DNA of 64,000 nt from Artocarpus heterophyllus (GCA_025403435.1 JAJQZP010000054.1:59250-123249); one strand, 5' to 3'; positions 11,390 to 24,350 are shown, numbered from the stretch's first letter. A program made the numbers and translations. The notes: generated by a model not told the origin, from the letters alone.

Positions 11390-12771
11390 TTAGAAGCTCG
11401 ACGTTCCAAGGATGACCGAGCATGTTGCCCTCCATGTCCAATAGCTTGTAGGTGCCTGGTCGAATAATTCTGACGACCTTATATGGCCTGTCCCATTTTG
11501 GACCAAAGGACTCCAACTCGGGCTGCTGAACGATGACCTTCTTTAGCACCAAATCTCTAACTTCGAAGCTCCTCGGTTGGACCTATTTGTTATAGTACCG
11601 AGCAACAACTTGGTTCTGAGCTGCGTTACGAATCGCTACACGGTTCCTCTTCTCCTCGAGCAAATCAAGTTCGGACATCATGGCCTCAACATTTCGAACT
11701 TCTTCATGTTGTTCGACCTTGAAGCTTGGCAGTCCCACTTCCGCCGGGATGACAACCTCAGCCCCATATACAAGAGATAATGGAGTCTCCCCGGTAGCAG
11801 TTCAGGTCGTTGTTCGGTAGGCCTAGAGCACCTTCAAGAGCTCATCAATCCATGCCCCTTTGAGGCCTTCGAGTTTTTTCTTCAGGTTGTCCGTGATCGT
11901 TTTATTGACAGCTTCAACTTACCCATTGCTCTATGGGTAGCTCGGAGAAGAGAATACCTTTTTGATGCTGAGCTGCTCGAATAGGCAGAGGAAACTCAAT
12001 GATTCGAACTGCTTTACGTTGTCGGTTACAATGGTATGCGGGATCTCGAACCGACAAATGATGTTCCTCCACACAAAGTTTGTGCACTCTACCTCCACCC
12101 ATTTGGTGAGATAGTCGATGGCCACAATGCAGTACTTAAAACTAAGACCGGGCTTGGAGAAGGGCTCGATAAGATCAATAGCCCACTTAGCAAAAGGCCT
12201 GCTGACGTTACTGAGGTGCGGCATGATGTCCGGGCACCCTCATGAACCGCTGACATTTTAGACATTTTCGCACGAAATCCTTACCGTCCTTCTCCATGAT
12301 CGGCCAGTAATAGCCCTGTCGAAGGCATTTTTGGGCCAAGGATCGTCCCTCGGAGTGATTACCACATAGCCCCTCGTGGATCTCCTTCATCAAATATTAA
12401 GCTTCTCCAGGCCCTACGCACTTCAAACACGATGTAGTGTAGCCCCGTCGATATAGCCTCTCGTCGATCATCTAATACTGGGCCGAGCTGTTGCGGATAC
12501 GACGTGCCTCTTCTCGGTAACCAGGCAATTTGGCTATGGCCAAGTACCGGATGATCGGGTCCATCTAGGTGGTCTCTTGCTCCTCAGCTACACTTGCCAC
12601 TCCTTTGTTAATACTTGGCTCGGCTAATCTTTCATAGGGATCGAGGTTAACTAACTATAACCAAGGCCCAAGGCGAGCTGAGCAAGCGCATCGACCTCGG
12701 AGTTTTTCGATCTGGGGATCTGTTTAAATGAGTAAGATTTAAACTGCCCGAGCAATATCCTAATCTCTTGT
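11390..12771 (-). pseudogene. Tat A pol 3' part: integrase and end of RNase H
   Basis: Minus strand. Just left of the copia insertion is a short RNase H tail (FKSYSFKQIPR, then SEVDALAQLA). The integrase zinc site is at about 12393-12250 (H..H, then CLKCQRF). The catalytic core is at about 12224-11931, with WAIDLIEPF, IDYLTKW and the degraded IVTDNVKQF. The C-terminal domain has NKxVQPRSFEVRDLVLKK near 11590 and ends near 11390 with MEGNMLGHPWN. Stops occur at several points. A parallel copy lies at 61390-62046. Confidence 0.85.
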
Positions 12772-12992
12772 TGTTGGATAGAAAAAACAAAATCCCACGT
12801 TTTATGGCCTATTAGTCTCAGTTTTCCTATTTTAGGAAGATGTTGATTTGTTCCCTGATTTCTAGGATTTCTTTTCCTGAGATTATGTCATTGTAATATC
12901 TATATATGTTGTATTTTCTTTGCTGATGATATATAATAAAACTATAAGAGAGAGAATTACTTTATCCTCTCTTCTTCTCTTCTCCGGTCTCA
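12772..12992 (+). repeat. Copia 5' LTR
   Basis: It starts TGTTGGAT and ends GGTCTCA. A TATATAATAAAA stretch near 12931 may serve as a TATA box or polyadenylation signal, followed by a CT-rich region. Confidence 0.95.
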
Positions 12993-13007
12993 TGGTATCA
13001 GAGCAGG
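12993..13007 (+). other. Copia primer-binding site, initiator tRNA-Met type
   Basis: TGGTATCAGAGCAGG directly abuts the 5' LTR. Confidence 0.9.
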
Positions 13008-13061
13008 CGGTCACCGGTGGAAAACTTATCAGCAAAGCTTGCCGGCTGTAACCCAGAAATC

Positions 13062-16000
13062 ATGCCATCCATGTCAGAATCAACCGAGTGACAAATCATT
13101 ACAAATCCTCCTATGTCTATTACCTCTAACCACCCAGAAAATCCATCTATCCAAACAACCACACATAAACTAAATGGAAGCAATTTCAGAGAGTGGTATC
13201 AATCTTTCCTGCTTGTGATAAAGGGCAGAGGAAAGATAAGATATCTTACTGGAGTGGCACCTGCACTAGATGCAGCAAATTATAGCGTGTGGGAGGCAGA
13301 AAATTCGATTATGATGGCCTGGCTGATCAACTCAATGGAGCAGAGGATTGGACGCTTGTACCTATTCTATCAAACGACAAGAGAAATATGGGATGCTGTG
13401 AGAGAGATGTATTCGGATATGGAGAATATCTCACAAAGATTTGAGGTTCGTTCTAAACTTCAGAATACTAAACAAGGTACATTGTCTGTTACTGAATATT
13501 TCAATAATCTCTCTGAGCTGTGGCAAGAAATAGACCTATTCCAAAATGTTTCTTGGAAACATCCTGAAGATGTAGTCCAGTACAGCAAAATGGTGGAAAG
13601 TGATCGAGTCTTTGATTTTCTACATGGTCTAAATCAAGATCTTGATGAAGTAAGAGGTCGCATACTTGGCACAAAGCCTTTACCTTCACTGAAGGAGGCA
13701 TTCGCTGAAGTGAGGCGAGAGGAAACGAGAAGGAAAGTGATGACTTCATCCTCACAAAACCCGGTGGCAGCCCAAGGATCTGCGTTCACCACAAGTCGTG
13801 TGGATTCAAAAGCACCTAACGAAAAAGACAAGCAGATATGGTGCGAGCACTGTAAGAAGCCGTATCACACCAAGGATACATGCTGGTATCTCCATGGGAA
13901 ACCTGCTGATTGGAAGCCTCGAAGTCAGAGAAAAAATAGTAAAAATGCTTATGTGGCTGAAACAGCAACTGCTACAGCCCCTCAAGCATTTACGGCAGAA
14001 AAGATGGAGGTTCTCCAATGATTGATGAGTTCTTCATCTACTACAAAGGAGTCCGGCTCTAATTCATCTAGTTCCACAGGACCTACTGCCTTAGCTACTC
14101 ATAGAGGTATTGTATCTTTCTTGTCACACAAAGGTGCACATAACACCTGGATTGTAGATACTGGTGCATCTGATCATATGACAAGCTCGAGCACAGGTTT
14201 TAGGAACTATAAACCTTGTAGTGAGAATATTGGAATTACTGTAGCAGATGGTTCGGTGTGCACAGCAACAGGGAAAGGAGACTTGGAGGTTAATGGATTG
14301 AAGTTGAAGTCGATTCTTCATGTTCCTAATCTGGAGTGTAACTTACTTTCAGTTAGTAAAATAACTAGAGACTTGAATTGTTCTGTAACCTTTTCCCCTT
14401 ACTCTTGTATTTTTCAGGATTTGTCATCGGAGAGGACGATTGGGAATGCTGAGGAGCGAAGTAGTCTATACTATCTATCGGGTGTTGACTCTTCTCCAAG
14501 TCTAAAGTCATCTACTGTTTTCTCGTTATTTTCTGATTCCAATGTTCAGTTGTGGCATAATAGATTGGGTCATCCAAGTTTCGTTTACTTGAAACATTTG
14601 TATCCTCGTTTGTTTGTGAATAAAGATCCCTCTTTGTTTCATTGTGACCATTGTATTCTTGCAAAACAAACACGTGCATCATATCCCTCTCATATGTACA
14701 AACCATCTAAACCATTCCATTTAGTTCATAGTGATATATGGGGACCATCAAGAGTCACGAGTTTAACTGGTGAGAGGTGGTTTGTTACCTTCATTGATGA
14801 TCATACCCGGGTGTGTTGGGTCTATTTAATGAAAGAAAAATCTGAGATACCCACGATTTTTAAGCAATTCCATAGGGTCATCACAAATGTATTTCAATCT
14901 TCTATACACATTCTTCGAACTGACAATGGTCGGGAGTATTTTTCTCATGAATTTAATGAATATCTCAAAGAGCATGGGATACTTCATCAAAGTTCATGTG
15001 CTTATACTCCTCAACAAAATGGGATTGTTGAACAAAAAAATCGTCATCTTTTGGAGGTTGCCAAATCAATCATGCTTGCTAGTAATGTCCCTTATTCTTT
15101 TTGGGGTGAAGCTATTCTCACATCAGCCTTCCTTATCAATCGTGTTCCTACAAAAGTCCTCAAATACTGAACCCCAATCAGTGAGCTGTTATCTATATTT
15201 CCTTCTACTCGTGTTCATAATTCTCTTACAGCTCGTGTATTTGGATGCATAGTATTTGTTTATAATGTTCAACAAAATCGAGGCAAGTTTGATCCAAAAG
15301 CTATTAAATGTGTCTTTCTTGGCTATTCCTCTACTCAAAAAGGTTATAGATGTTATCATCCCTCCACAAAACGTTTTTTTGTCACTTGTGATGTCTCATT
15401 TGTCGAGGATCAATTCTTTTATTCCCAAGTTTCTCTCCAGGGGGAGAATTCTACTCAGGAAGATAAACATTGGGATCCAAGGTTTTTTCCTTTAAATATT
15501 CAAGATGTCCAAAATATGTCTTCACATTTCATGTCCCAATATGAGTCTAGTAGTGATGACTTAAGCAAAGGGGGAGAACTCAACATTGTAGATCTGAAAC
15601 CACCATTGTTGGTGTACTCAAGGAGACCACGAACTCCAAGGCAAACTCAAGAGACTGAACCGATGGCAGATCTAACTCCTATCATTACAAAAAATCAAAG
15701 TCAAGAGGAACCTTGTGAGAATACGGCATGTGATGAGGATGAGTCAGGGGATGATAATGAGGAACAAATAAGTGATCTTGATCTGCCAATTGCAGTAAGG
15801 AAGGGGGTAAGGTCCTGTATTAGAAATCCACGGTATCCAATTTCAAATTATCTTACCTACTCCAAATTGTCAGGAAATCTAAGGGCTTTTATCTCAAGAG
15901 TAGATAAGATGCAAATTCCAAGGGATGTTCATGAGGCACTCCAGGATCCGAACTGGAAGGAAGCAGTATTAGAAGAAATGAAGGCACTGAAAGATAATGG

Positions 16001-17456
16001 AACGTGGGAAATGGTACAATTGCCTAAAGGAAAGAGAGTAGTGGGCAACAAATGGGTATTTACAGTAAAATTTAAACCAGATGGGACTATAGAGCGTTAT
16101 AAGGCCAGACTAGTAGCCCAAGGTTTTACTCAAACCTATGGAATTGACTACGAGGAGACTTTTGCACCGGTAGCCAAATTGAATTCAATCATAATTATAA
16201 TGTCCATTGCTGCTAATTTAGACTGGGGGCTATATCAGTTAGATATCAAGAATGCTTTCCTCAATCGCACTCTAGAGGAAGAGGTATATATGAGGTCTCC
16301 TCCAGGATTTGAAGCAGAAGAAGGGTTAGACAAGGTGTGTAAACTAAAAAAATCTCTTTATGGTCTAAAACAGCCTCTGAGAGCATGGTTTACTCGATTC
16401 AGTACAGTGATGAAGGATTTCGGTTATACTCAAGGGCAAGCTGACCATACCTTGTTCATCAAGAAGAGCAAGTCTGGTAAGCAAGTTGTGTTAATTGTGT
16501 ATGTAGATGATATGATAATTACGGGAGATGATGAAGAAGAGATCGATAACTTGAAGAAGCAACTGCAAGATAAGTTCAAGGTAAAAGATCTGGGAGAACT
16601 AAGATACTTTCTTGGAATAGAGGTTGCAAGAAGTCGTAAAGGGATTTTTATTTCACAAAGAAAGTACACACTTGACTTGCTTAAAGAAATAGGTAAACTC
16701 GAGTGTAAACCAGCAAGTACTCCAATGGAACGAAATTGGAAACTGAAGATTGTAGAAGATGATCCTCCTGTAAACAAAGAAAGCTACCAGCATTTGGTTG
16801 GGAAGTTAATCTACCTATCCCTTACTAGACCAGATATCGCCTTCAGTGTTAGTGTTGTAAGCCAATTTATGCATGCTCCAAAAAGGGGGCACATTGAGGC
16901 AGTAAATCAGATTCTAAGATATTTAAAAGGGTGTCCTGGCAAAGGTGTGCTGTTTAAAAAAACTGATGAGAGGGATGTGACTGGTTTCTCAGATGCAGAT
17001 TGGGCAGGAGCTGTTGATGATAGCAAGTCTACTACAGGATACTGCACAAAGGTCTAAGGAAATCTTGTAACTTGGAGGAGCAAAAAGCAATATGTGGTAG
17101 CCAGAAGTAGTGCTGAGGCAGAGTATAGGGCCATAGCTCAAGGGATTTGTGAGCTTATTTGGATACAAAGGTTCATGGAAGATTTGAACGTGCAAATAAC
17201 AGGGCCTATGAAGTTGTTTAGTGACAGTAAATCAACTATTTGCGTGGTTCATAATCCCGTACAACATGATCGAATGAAACACGTAAGGATTGATAGAAAC
17301 TTCATCAAGACAGAGGTAGAAAGTGGAATCATCGACTTGTCTTATATCTCTGCCAACTTACAGGAAGCAGATGTTTTCACTAAAGCTCTTCAGAAGTCAA
17401 GATTTGATCTTTGCGTGAGCAAGCTAGGAATGACAGACATCTATTCACCAGCTTGA
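13062..17456 (+). pseudogene. Copia gag-pol, a single frame with in-frame stops
   Basis: One reading frame runs from 13062 (or ATG 13113) to the stop at 17454-17456 with no frameshift, interrupted at 13089 (TGA), 14019 (TGA), 15168 (TGA) and 17055 (TAA). Gag has a copia-type N-terminal domain (KLNGSNFREW) and a CCHC knuckle starting at 13842 (C-X2-C-X4-H-X4-C). Protease: DTGAS at 14157-14171. Integrase: pre-integrase zinc site (HNRLGHPS and CDHCILAK), then a core with HSDIWGP and RTDNGREY. Reverse transcriptase: KARLVAQGFTQ and YVDD at 16500-16511. RNase H: SDADWAG, DSKS and ADVFTKAL. All expected domains are present. The stops make it a pseudogene as written. Confidence 0.95.
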
Positions 17457-17463
17457 GGGGGAG
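17455..17463 (+). other. Copia polypurine tract
   Basis: GAGGGGGAG overlaps the end of the pol stop codon and directly precedes the 3' LTR. Confidence 0.85.
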
Positions 17464-17684
17464 TGTTGGAAAGAAAAAACAAAATCCCACGTTTTATGGC
17501 CTATTAGTCTCAGTTTTCCTATTTTAGGAAGATGTTGATTTGTTCCTTGATTTCTAGGATTTCTTTTCCTGAGATTATGCCATTGTAATATCTATATATG
17601 CTGTATTTTCTTTGCTGATGATATATAATAAAAATATAAGAGAGAGAATTACTTTATCCTCTCTTCTTCTCTTCTCCGGTCTCA
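17464..17684 (+). repeat. Copia 3' LTR
   Basis: It starts TGTTGGAA and ends GGTCTCA, followed by the target duplication CTTGT. Five differences from the 5' LTR were counted. Confidence 0.95.
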
Positions 17685-17689
17685 CTTGT

Positions 17690-19620
17690 AAATACACGGT
17701 CATGGATTCCGTCCGGGCTTGAAACAACCCAGTGACCTGTTGGACGACGAGCATGGAGTCGCTATGGATGACTAGGCAGTCCCTGGCGATTCTAAGTCTT
17801 GCCAGGAGCACTTCGTACTCCGTCTCATTGTTAGAGGCCTTGAAATCGAATCGAAGTGCATATATTGTCTTATATCTATCCGGACTTGTTAAAATTAGCC
17901 TAGCACCTGAACCTTTAGCGCAAGAAGATCCATCAACAAAGAACTTCCATTCTGGTTCCAGCATGGCATGATCACCTTCACTATAGCTAGGGGCGTCTGG
18001 GACTTCAACGGGCGCCTTCTCGACTAGTGGTGTGCCTTGCTCGGTATCGGTGAACTCGGCAATGAAATCTACGACGGCCTGGGCCTTGATGGCCGTCCTC
18101 GGTACAAAATGAATGTAATGTGGCCGAGTTCAACCGACTACTTGGCCATTTGTCTTAATATCTTCAGGCTCTGAAAAACTTGCCGGAAAGGGAATCTTGT
18201 CGAGACCCGGATGGTGTGTACTTGAAAATAAGGCCATAATTTTTGAGCAGAAGTGACTAGGGTAAACGCCAATTTTTCAAGTGGAGGGCACCTCTCCCCA
18301 GCATCATGAAACGCGTAACTTGTGTAGTAGACGGGCTTCTAAACTCCGTCTTCTTCATAGACGAGGACCGAGCTAATAGCCTTCTCGGACACGACGAAGT
18401 AGGCATTTAGTACTTTCCCCGGTAAAAGTTTGGATAGAAGCGGGGCCATGGCTAAGTACCTCTTTAAATTCTGGAAGGCTTCCTTATACTCCCCCCTCCA
18501 CTCAAACCTTTCATTGAGTGCTTGAAAAAATGGATGGCACTTGTTGGTAGATAGGGAGACGAACCTAGAGAGAGCCGCTACCATGCTGGTAAGTTTCTAC
18601 ACCTCCTTCACTGTCCGAGGTGAATGCCTGTCTATAACGGCTTGAGCCTTGACTGGCTTGACTCGATTCCTCTTGGATTGATCAGAAATCCAAGAAATTT
18701 GCCCGAGTTAACCCCAAGCGCGCATTTCGTCGAGTTGAGTTTCATCCCATACTCCTGGAGAATGTCAAAGCTTGCTCAGAGATCGGCCATGTGGTCCACT
18801 GCTTGGACGGATTTAACTAACATATCATCCATGTTGACCTTCATGGTTTTACCGATCAGCCGAGCAAACATTTTGTTGACCAAGCGTTGGTAAACAACCC
18901 CGACATTCTTAAGTTCAAAGGGCATTATTACACAGCAGTAGAGCCCTTAGTCGGTAACAAAGGCCATTTTTATTTCATCTTCCTCGACCATCCATATTTG
19001 GTTATAACCGAAATAGGCGTCCATGAAGCTGAGCAGCTCGTGCCCGGCAACTGCATCAACGAGCTAGTCTATTCGGGGCAGTGGAAAGCGGTCCTTGGGG
19101 CGGGCCTTGTTTAGGTCGGTGTAGTCTATACAAACCCGTCATTTCTCATTCGCCTTCTTGCCTAGGACCACGTTCGCCAACCACTCTAGATACTTTACTT
19201 CTCTGATGAATCCTACCTTTAACAGTTTCTGGACCTCTTCATTAATGGCGGCATACCTTTTCGGGTTGAAGGCCCTTCTCTTCTGAATAATCGGCTTATA
19301 CTTTGGTCGGACGTTAAGCCGGTGACAGATTATGCTGGGATCAATGCAGGGCATGTCGTCGTGAGACCATGCGAACACATTCCAATACTCTACGAGGAGC
19401 TTCTCAAGGTCGCCCTGGATCTCAGGCTTCAACTGAGATTCAAGTTGGACCGTGACGTTAGGATGTGCTAGATCGAGGCTGAGCGACACCAGATCCTCGA
19501 CGGTGGTGGCCCTCACCTCGTCCTCGGGCATACAAAGGTCAAGGTCAGAGAGTATCTTAGGAGCTGGCTCGTCCGGGAATTGTATTTCGTCAACCTTGTA
19601 AATGGTCGAGACATTTAACT
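17690..19620 (-). pseudogene. Tat A pol: reverse transcriptase and RNase H
   Basis: Minus strand. The segment before the catalytic domain has FAWSHDDMPCIDP near 19370. Reverse transcriptase then shows CIDYTDLNKARPKDRFPLP near 19130-19060. The catalytic motif reads NMDDM near 18830, where the family usually has YIDDM, so its first residue has changed. RNase H has FFVDGSS near 17945 and SNNETEYEVLLA near 17830. Several stops and shifts lie between 18600 and 18100. The copia element cuts the RNase H end at 17689. Confidence 0.85.
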
Positions 19621-20110
19621 ATCAAGCCGATGCAGCCTTGACAACATTAGCATAACAAGCTCGGGAATATTTCTGTAGTGACCTGATTACTTCGACCTCT
19701 GTCCATTAAGAACTTCATGGCCAAGTGGTAGGTAGAGACCACAGCCTTTAGTGCGTTTAACGTCGAACGACCGATAATAATATTGTATTGGGAGGGATTG
19801 TCGATGACTAGAAAGTCGACGACGCGTGTTACCCGAGCAGCACCCTCACCGAAGGTGACCGGCAGGCCAACATTCCTGACTGCTCGAACGCATTCACTTG
19901 TGAAGCCGTAAAGTGGCGTCCGAGTCGAGATAAGAGTAGCATTGTTGATCTTCAGCTTATCGTACGCTTGCTTAATTAGGATATAAGCTGAACTACCATT
20001 GTCAATTAGCACACGCCGCACTATGTTATTGGCGATGTGCAATTCGCATACAAGAACATCATTGTGTGGTGGATTAATTTATCCGTCTCCTCTTCCGTAA
20101 AGGTGATCAA
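19621..20110 (-). pseudogene. Tat A aspartic protease
   Basis: Minus strand. The segment RRVLIDNGSSAYIL near 20015 carries the Tat-type active site DNGSSA. Downstream are VTFGEG and YNIIIGRSTLNALKA, matching the usual retropepsin layout. It processes the Gag-Pol polyprotein in intact elements. A continuous stretch of about 130 codons is readable. Confidence 0.85.
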
Positions 20111-21940
20111 CTTGTCTTGTTGGTGGCAAATTTTATTGATGTACTTAGACATGTTAATTAGCTCGCCTCTCTTGACCAGTAGAGCTTCTCGGAAGTAAGC
20201 CCTCTGCCTACTAGATGTGTCCCTAATGACAGGCCCACCAAACTTTGTGTGAACAATGTTTGGGGGTTCCGGGGCGTTCCCACCATCATCGCTTATGCAG
20301 TTCGGCGTGTCTCGACTTGGTTGGTTGTCTCTCCCGACTGTAGAGCCCGGAGCTAAAACTCGCTTTACAAACTCCGGCAAATGTCTGTCTTAGACCGGTC
20401 TCTTGATGTGGTCCTTGAATTGAATGCAGTCACGGGTGTTATGTCCCACGTTCTTGTGAAAATTGCAGTACTTGCTTTGGTCCCGCTTTGCTGCTGCCCT
20501 TGAGCTTGGGCTGGTCGACCAGTAGGTTCCTTTCACTCACCTGGGCAAGTACATCCTCTATGCTCGCTACCAAGGGCGTATAGCTTTGAAACTTCCTAGT
20601 CGGCACTTTCGGTGTCTCGATCTTCTTGTCCTTATTCTGCTCGGCGCTAAACTGTCAGGTGCTTTCTTCTGCTTTTTCTCCTTCGTGCCGCTGCTCTAAC
20701 TTCTTCTCTGCAGCTCTTCATATATTCAGCCGCGTCGGCATACCTTTGCGCATAGCCGAGTATCTGAGAAAATATGCTCGGCTGCTCGAATGCCAACGAC
20801 CAAGTTAGCTTCTCGTCTTGAAGACCCCTTACAAACACGTGTTTTAGGGTCTCGTCTTCGACGTGCTTAACTTCGAGCACAGCTCAAGTAAACCGATTTA
20901 TATAATCTTGGACATTGTCATCTCCTTGCTTAACGATATATAAATAGGTTATTTCCTTTGTCCTTGATTTTGTTGTGGAGAAGATTGCCGAGAAGGCGTC
21001 AGAGAGCTGTCGAAAAGAAGTGATCGAAGCTGGTTCAAGTCGCCAGAACCATTGCCAAACTGGTCCGGTTAGGGTCAAAGAAAAGGCCTTGCACATGGCT
21101 GCGTCGTTGGCATTTTGTAGGAGCATATGTCCTTGGTATAATTTGACGTGCTCATCAGCGACTACAGTCCCGTTGTAGGCCTTGATTTACGGGACTTTAA
21201 ATTTAGGCGGCATCGGGGCTCGCATGATGGCTTCGGTAAACGGTGAATCTAAGGCTCCGACGTCGTCCAAACTAAAACGATTATTGCGGATTTCATCAAT
21301 TTGGCATTGCAACTCCCAGAACTGGCAACTATTGGTGTCTTTGGATAGTTCAACCCTATAGGATGCTCTGCCCTCAACCCGATCACCTGCTCCGGGGTGG
21401 CGACCCTACTATGCTTCCCCCTTGCATCCGAGCTGATAAAAAATAGATGCTCTAGAGCCCTGCGGTGATAGAGCTCGTGCTTCCTGAGGGCCAAGGCGTC
21501 CCTCTCGAACGAGCCTGTTATTTGCCGAGACACCATGCATAGATCTTTTGGAGCGCTCGAAGTCGGCTTTCACTGGGGTCGGCGGCATGCCGTCATGTCT
21601 AACCCCCAGCCTGGTCAGCCGGGGCTGGAGGTAGAAGGCCAAGAGCCACCTGGCGATGAGCCTGTTGTGCGAGCTGCTGGGTTAGTATCCGAACAGCATT
21701 GGTCAGTTCCTAGATAAGGTCTTGGGCAACCGGATCTTGCACATGTTCGGCCCTCGTCGCGCTTCCCTGACCTCCGGAATGGGATCTCGTGGCTTGGGGA
21801 CATCCCTTAGGTCTGACCGGATTCTGGTTTCGGTTTCAAGCTTCTCTTGACCCTTCTTATCGGGGACCCTCGTTTCAAGCGTTGCCTCGTGGTACCATTT
21901 CGGTTCACAGACCTGTTGTGGCTAGTAATTTCGAGTGAAG
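20111..21940 (-). pseudogene. Tat A gag
   Basis: Minus strand. The capsid part at about 21160-20884 has MCKAFSLTLTGPVWQWFWRL, then FRQLSDAFSAIF and DNVQDYINRF. It continues to about 20647 with LKHVFVRGLQDEKL and YMKSCREEVRAAA. This is a clear Retrotrans_gag pattern. The N-terminal part (21160-21940) is proline- and arginine-rich and broken. The gag-protease linker is at about 20380-20111. The start codon is not certain. Confidence 0.75.
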
Positions 21941-21942
21941 AC

Positions 21943-21969
21943 ACAGGCCCCCTCCTTCTAGCGTCAAAA
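21943..21969 (-). other. Candidate Tat A primer-binding region
   Basis: On the minus strand, directly after the LTR end at 21972, the sequence reads CATTTTGACGCTAGAAGG followed by a G-rich run. This position and the GACGCTAGAAGG core fit a tRNA-primed site diverged from a GGCGC-type primer site. The tRNA is not identified. Confidence 0.5.
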
Positions 21970-21971
21970 TG

Positions 21972-22065
21972 TGGATGCATACTGGAGCTTGGCAGCGAAT
22001 CAACACCCCGTGCAGCTGCGCACGGTGGTCAGCTCTTCCCCTATTCGTCTCTGCCTGATCGAGTG
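21972..22065 (-). repeat. Tat A 5' LTR, left fragment
   Basis: It aligns with 56813-56892 of the second Tat-like LTR. It breaks at 22065 after GAGTG, where a Tekay-like composite is inserted, and the LTR resumes at 29901. Confidence 0.85.
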
Positions 22066-24350
22066 TGTCACAACCTGCCTTTTTCGGGCTGTGATAAATC
22101 TTTTTCTTACTTACGTATAGATGTAAAACTTAGGAAACTTTTTTTTCCTTAAAATATTTTACATATATTGATCTCAGCAACTTTTGAGATACAAACATAT
22201 ACATATATTTGCATAAACACACTTTCTTTTGCAAAACTGTTTGCTAAACATTACGTTTCAAAATAACTTAAAATATATTACAGCAGAAACATACTGTGGC
22301 GGCATCCATACCCATTCTGCACACTAATCATCCCTCCGCCAGCTCATCAATAAAATTATTCTGACCTTATTGTGGGAATACCTACAGCATGAAATACTTA
22401 GTGAGCTTAAGTCCAGTAAGTCCCAATACAGCCCACATGCACATACAATAAAATGCATGATTCGGTTATGCTTTCTTATGAATATTCTTTATTTTTTTCA
22501 TGTCTTATCTTTAACTAGAGCCCAATTGTTCATACTATTGCACACATAGGTCTACGTGACACCGAAACCATACTATATCCTTAAACTCCTCTTGAGTTAG
22601 GAGTCGATACGACACTCTTCTTAATTCTGATTATATATTTACCAGTCCAATTATTATGGTTATTATACCATGCATGAAGTTATAATCACATGTTATACAC
22701 AAAACATGAATACTCTTGTATTGTATAGTACACACAGGTACCTACTTTATATACTCACAGGTACATATTAATATACACACAGGTGTATAACATAATATAC
22801 ACACAAGTATTTATCTTGTATACTCACATGTACACACCAATATACTTATAGGTACTCATATTATAGCATATACATAGGTAAACACCTTGATATACACATA
22901 GGTATATATATACATATATCACATTCTATACTTATAATTTCACATTGTAGGTGGGATGGGTACTTACTTGGTTTGGATTTCTATGCACTTCGACTTCAGT
23001 TCCTTCTTTTCCAGTCTTCTACGATCTTATTTAGCCAATTACAACGGTATTAGCCAAATTTTCACTACTTCTTCTATGTGTCGTTACAAACTGATTGTTA
23101 ATTAATAATTCGAGCTGAATAACTATATACAACTCTAAAAACTACTACTTTTCTTATTATTATCTTACTCTACCCTAGCATTTCTAACAAAAGATGGAAA
23201 TCTAATCAATAATCCCTTTTTCCCATTTGAAACATTTCGGAGTAATTCGAGTCACTTGAGAAAAAATGACTATTTTGCCCTTAATGGACCTACTAACTTT
23301 CTGAGTTCGATTTTGCTATTTTAACAAAAATAGTTGCGTACTAATTTTAACATAATACTCCAGTGGGTCGGATCTCCTTATTTTACATCGATGCCCCATT
23401 TTAGTAAAACTTTGCAATTTTGCGCCTTATTTGAAAATTTTGACAATTTTACCCCCAGGACTGAAATTAATCTTTTTAAACCAAAATTTTTCATTTTTCA
23501 CAAGGATCATTTTTGTTCAAAGTACCATACCCTAAACCCTTTACAAAATGACGTTTTGGCCCTTTTAAAATTTTTCTCAATTTTAACAAATTTTTGTAAA
23601 ATTAATATCTCACAAGCGGTCGCGATTTTCGACAAACTGTCTGCAATATTTAACAGTTTCGTCAAGATCTACAACTTTCATGTTTTAACTTTTTCAAAAT
23701 TCTTACTGCACAGGGGTATTTTTGGCCATTTTTTCAATTTTGCCGAGAAAAACTTTTTCTTGCAATTTAGTCTTTGGGTCATTTTTATAAAAATCCATTT
23801 GTAAACAGCATATCCACCCCTGTGAAGGCAGTTCCAACCTTTATCTAAACCATTTTCATGCCCAATCATCATTTTTGCAAAACTAGCATTAAAATTACAA
23901 AAAATAATCTGTTTTGCATAAACTACTGTTTTGCACATTCAACCCTTAATTTTCACAATACCAACATGCCATAACTCATATTTCCATGGAATTTAACCAA
24001 AAATTTGCTTGAATACCTACATACTTTTGAAATAATAAAAATCAAAACAAAAATCACATAAACTTTAAGTTTAAGAAAAATCAAAACTTACCCAAAGAAA
24101 GTTTGTATTTCTAGCCTTTCCAAGGTTTTCTTTGAAACTCTTTTTTCTGCACTTTCATACAAAAATATCTTAAATCAACTTTCCTTTCTTAATCCAAGAA
24201 AAATCCCAAGAAAACTTGAAAAAAAGTTTAGGTTTTTGTCTTAAACTTGGTAAAATTCCTTGAACTTTGCTTCTTGAACTTAATTGGGGTCAATTTTGCA
24301 AACTAGCAGCCATTATAGCACCTTCCCAAAAAATTTTCAACTTCACATCT
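22066..24350 (-). repeat. Tekay-like LTR, minus strand, 5' part truncated
   Basis: The reverse complement matches the 8001-11081 LTR family: the terminal GCAGGTTGTGACA-like end, the mirror of TTTCATGCTGTAGGTATTC near 22380, the GTATAC-rich array at about 22700-22930 and GGGCAAAA-type stretches near 23270 and 23550. It breaks near 24350, inside the region corresponding to about 8700 of the intact LTR. Confidence 0.8.

Larger units (their letters stand above)
12772..17684 (+). mobile_element. Ty1/copia LTR retrotransposon with CTTGT target duplication
   Basis: The LTRs are at 12772-12992 and 17464-17684, 221 bp each. The flanks 12767-12771 and 17685-17689 are both CTTGT. The order is gag, protease, integrase, reverse transcriptase, RNase H, which is copia-type because integrase precedes reverse transcriptase. 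It is complete in structure but has in-frame stops. Counted by eye, the two LTRs differ at 5 of 221 positions. It lies inside the RNase H region of Tat A, in the opposite orientation. Short LTRs and the Met primer site would fit an Ale/Retrofit-like lineage, but that is a guess. Confidence 0.97.

Noticed and set aside
14019..14021. Programmed stop readthrough between gag and pol in the copia element
   Set aside because: Copia elements normally have an uninterrupted gag-pol, and three further stops occur in the same frame, so decay is the simpler reading.
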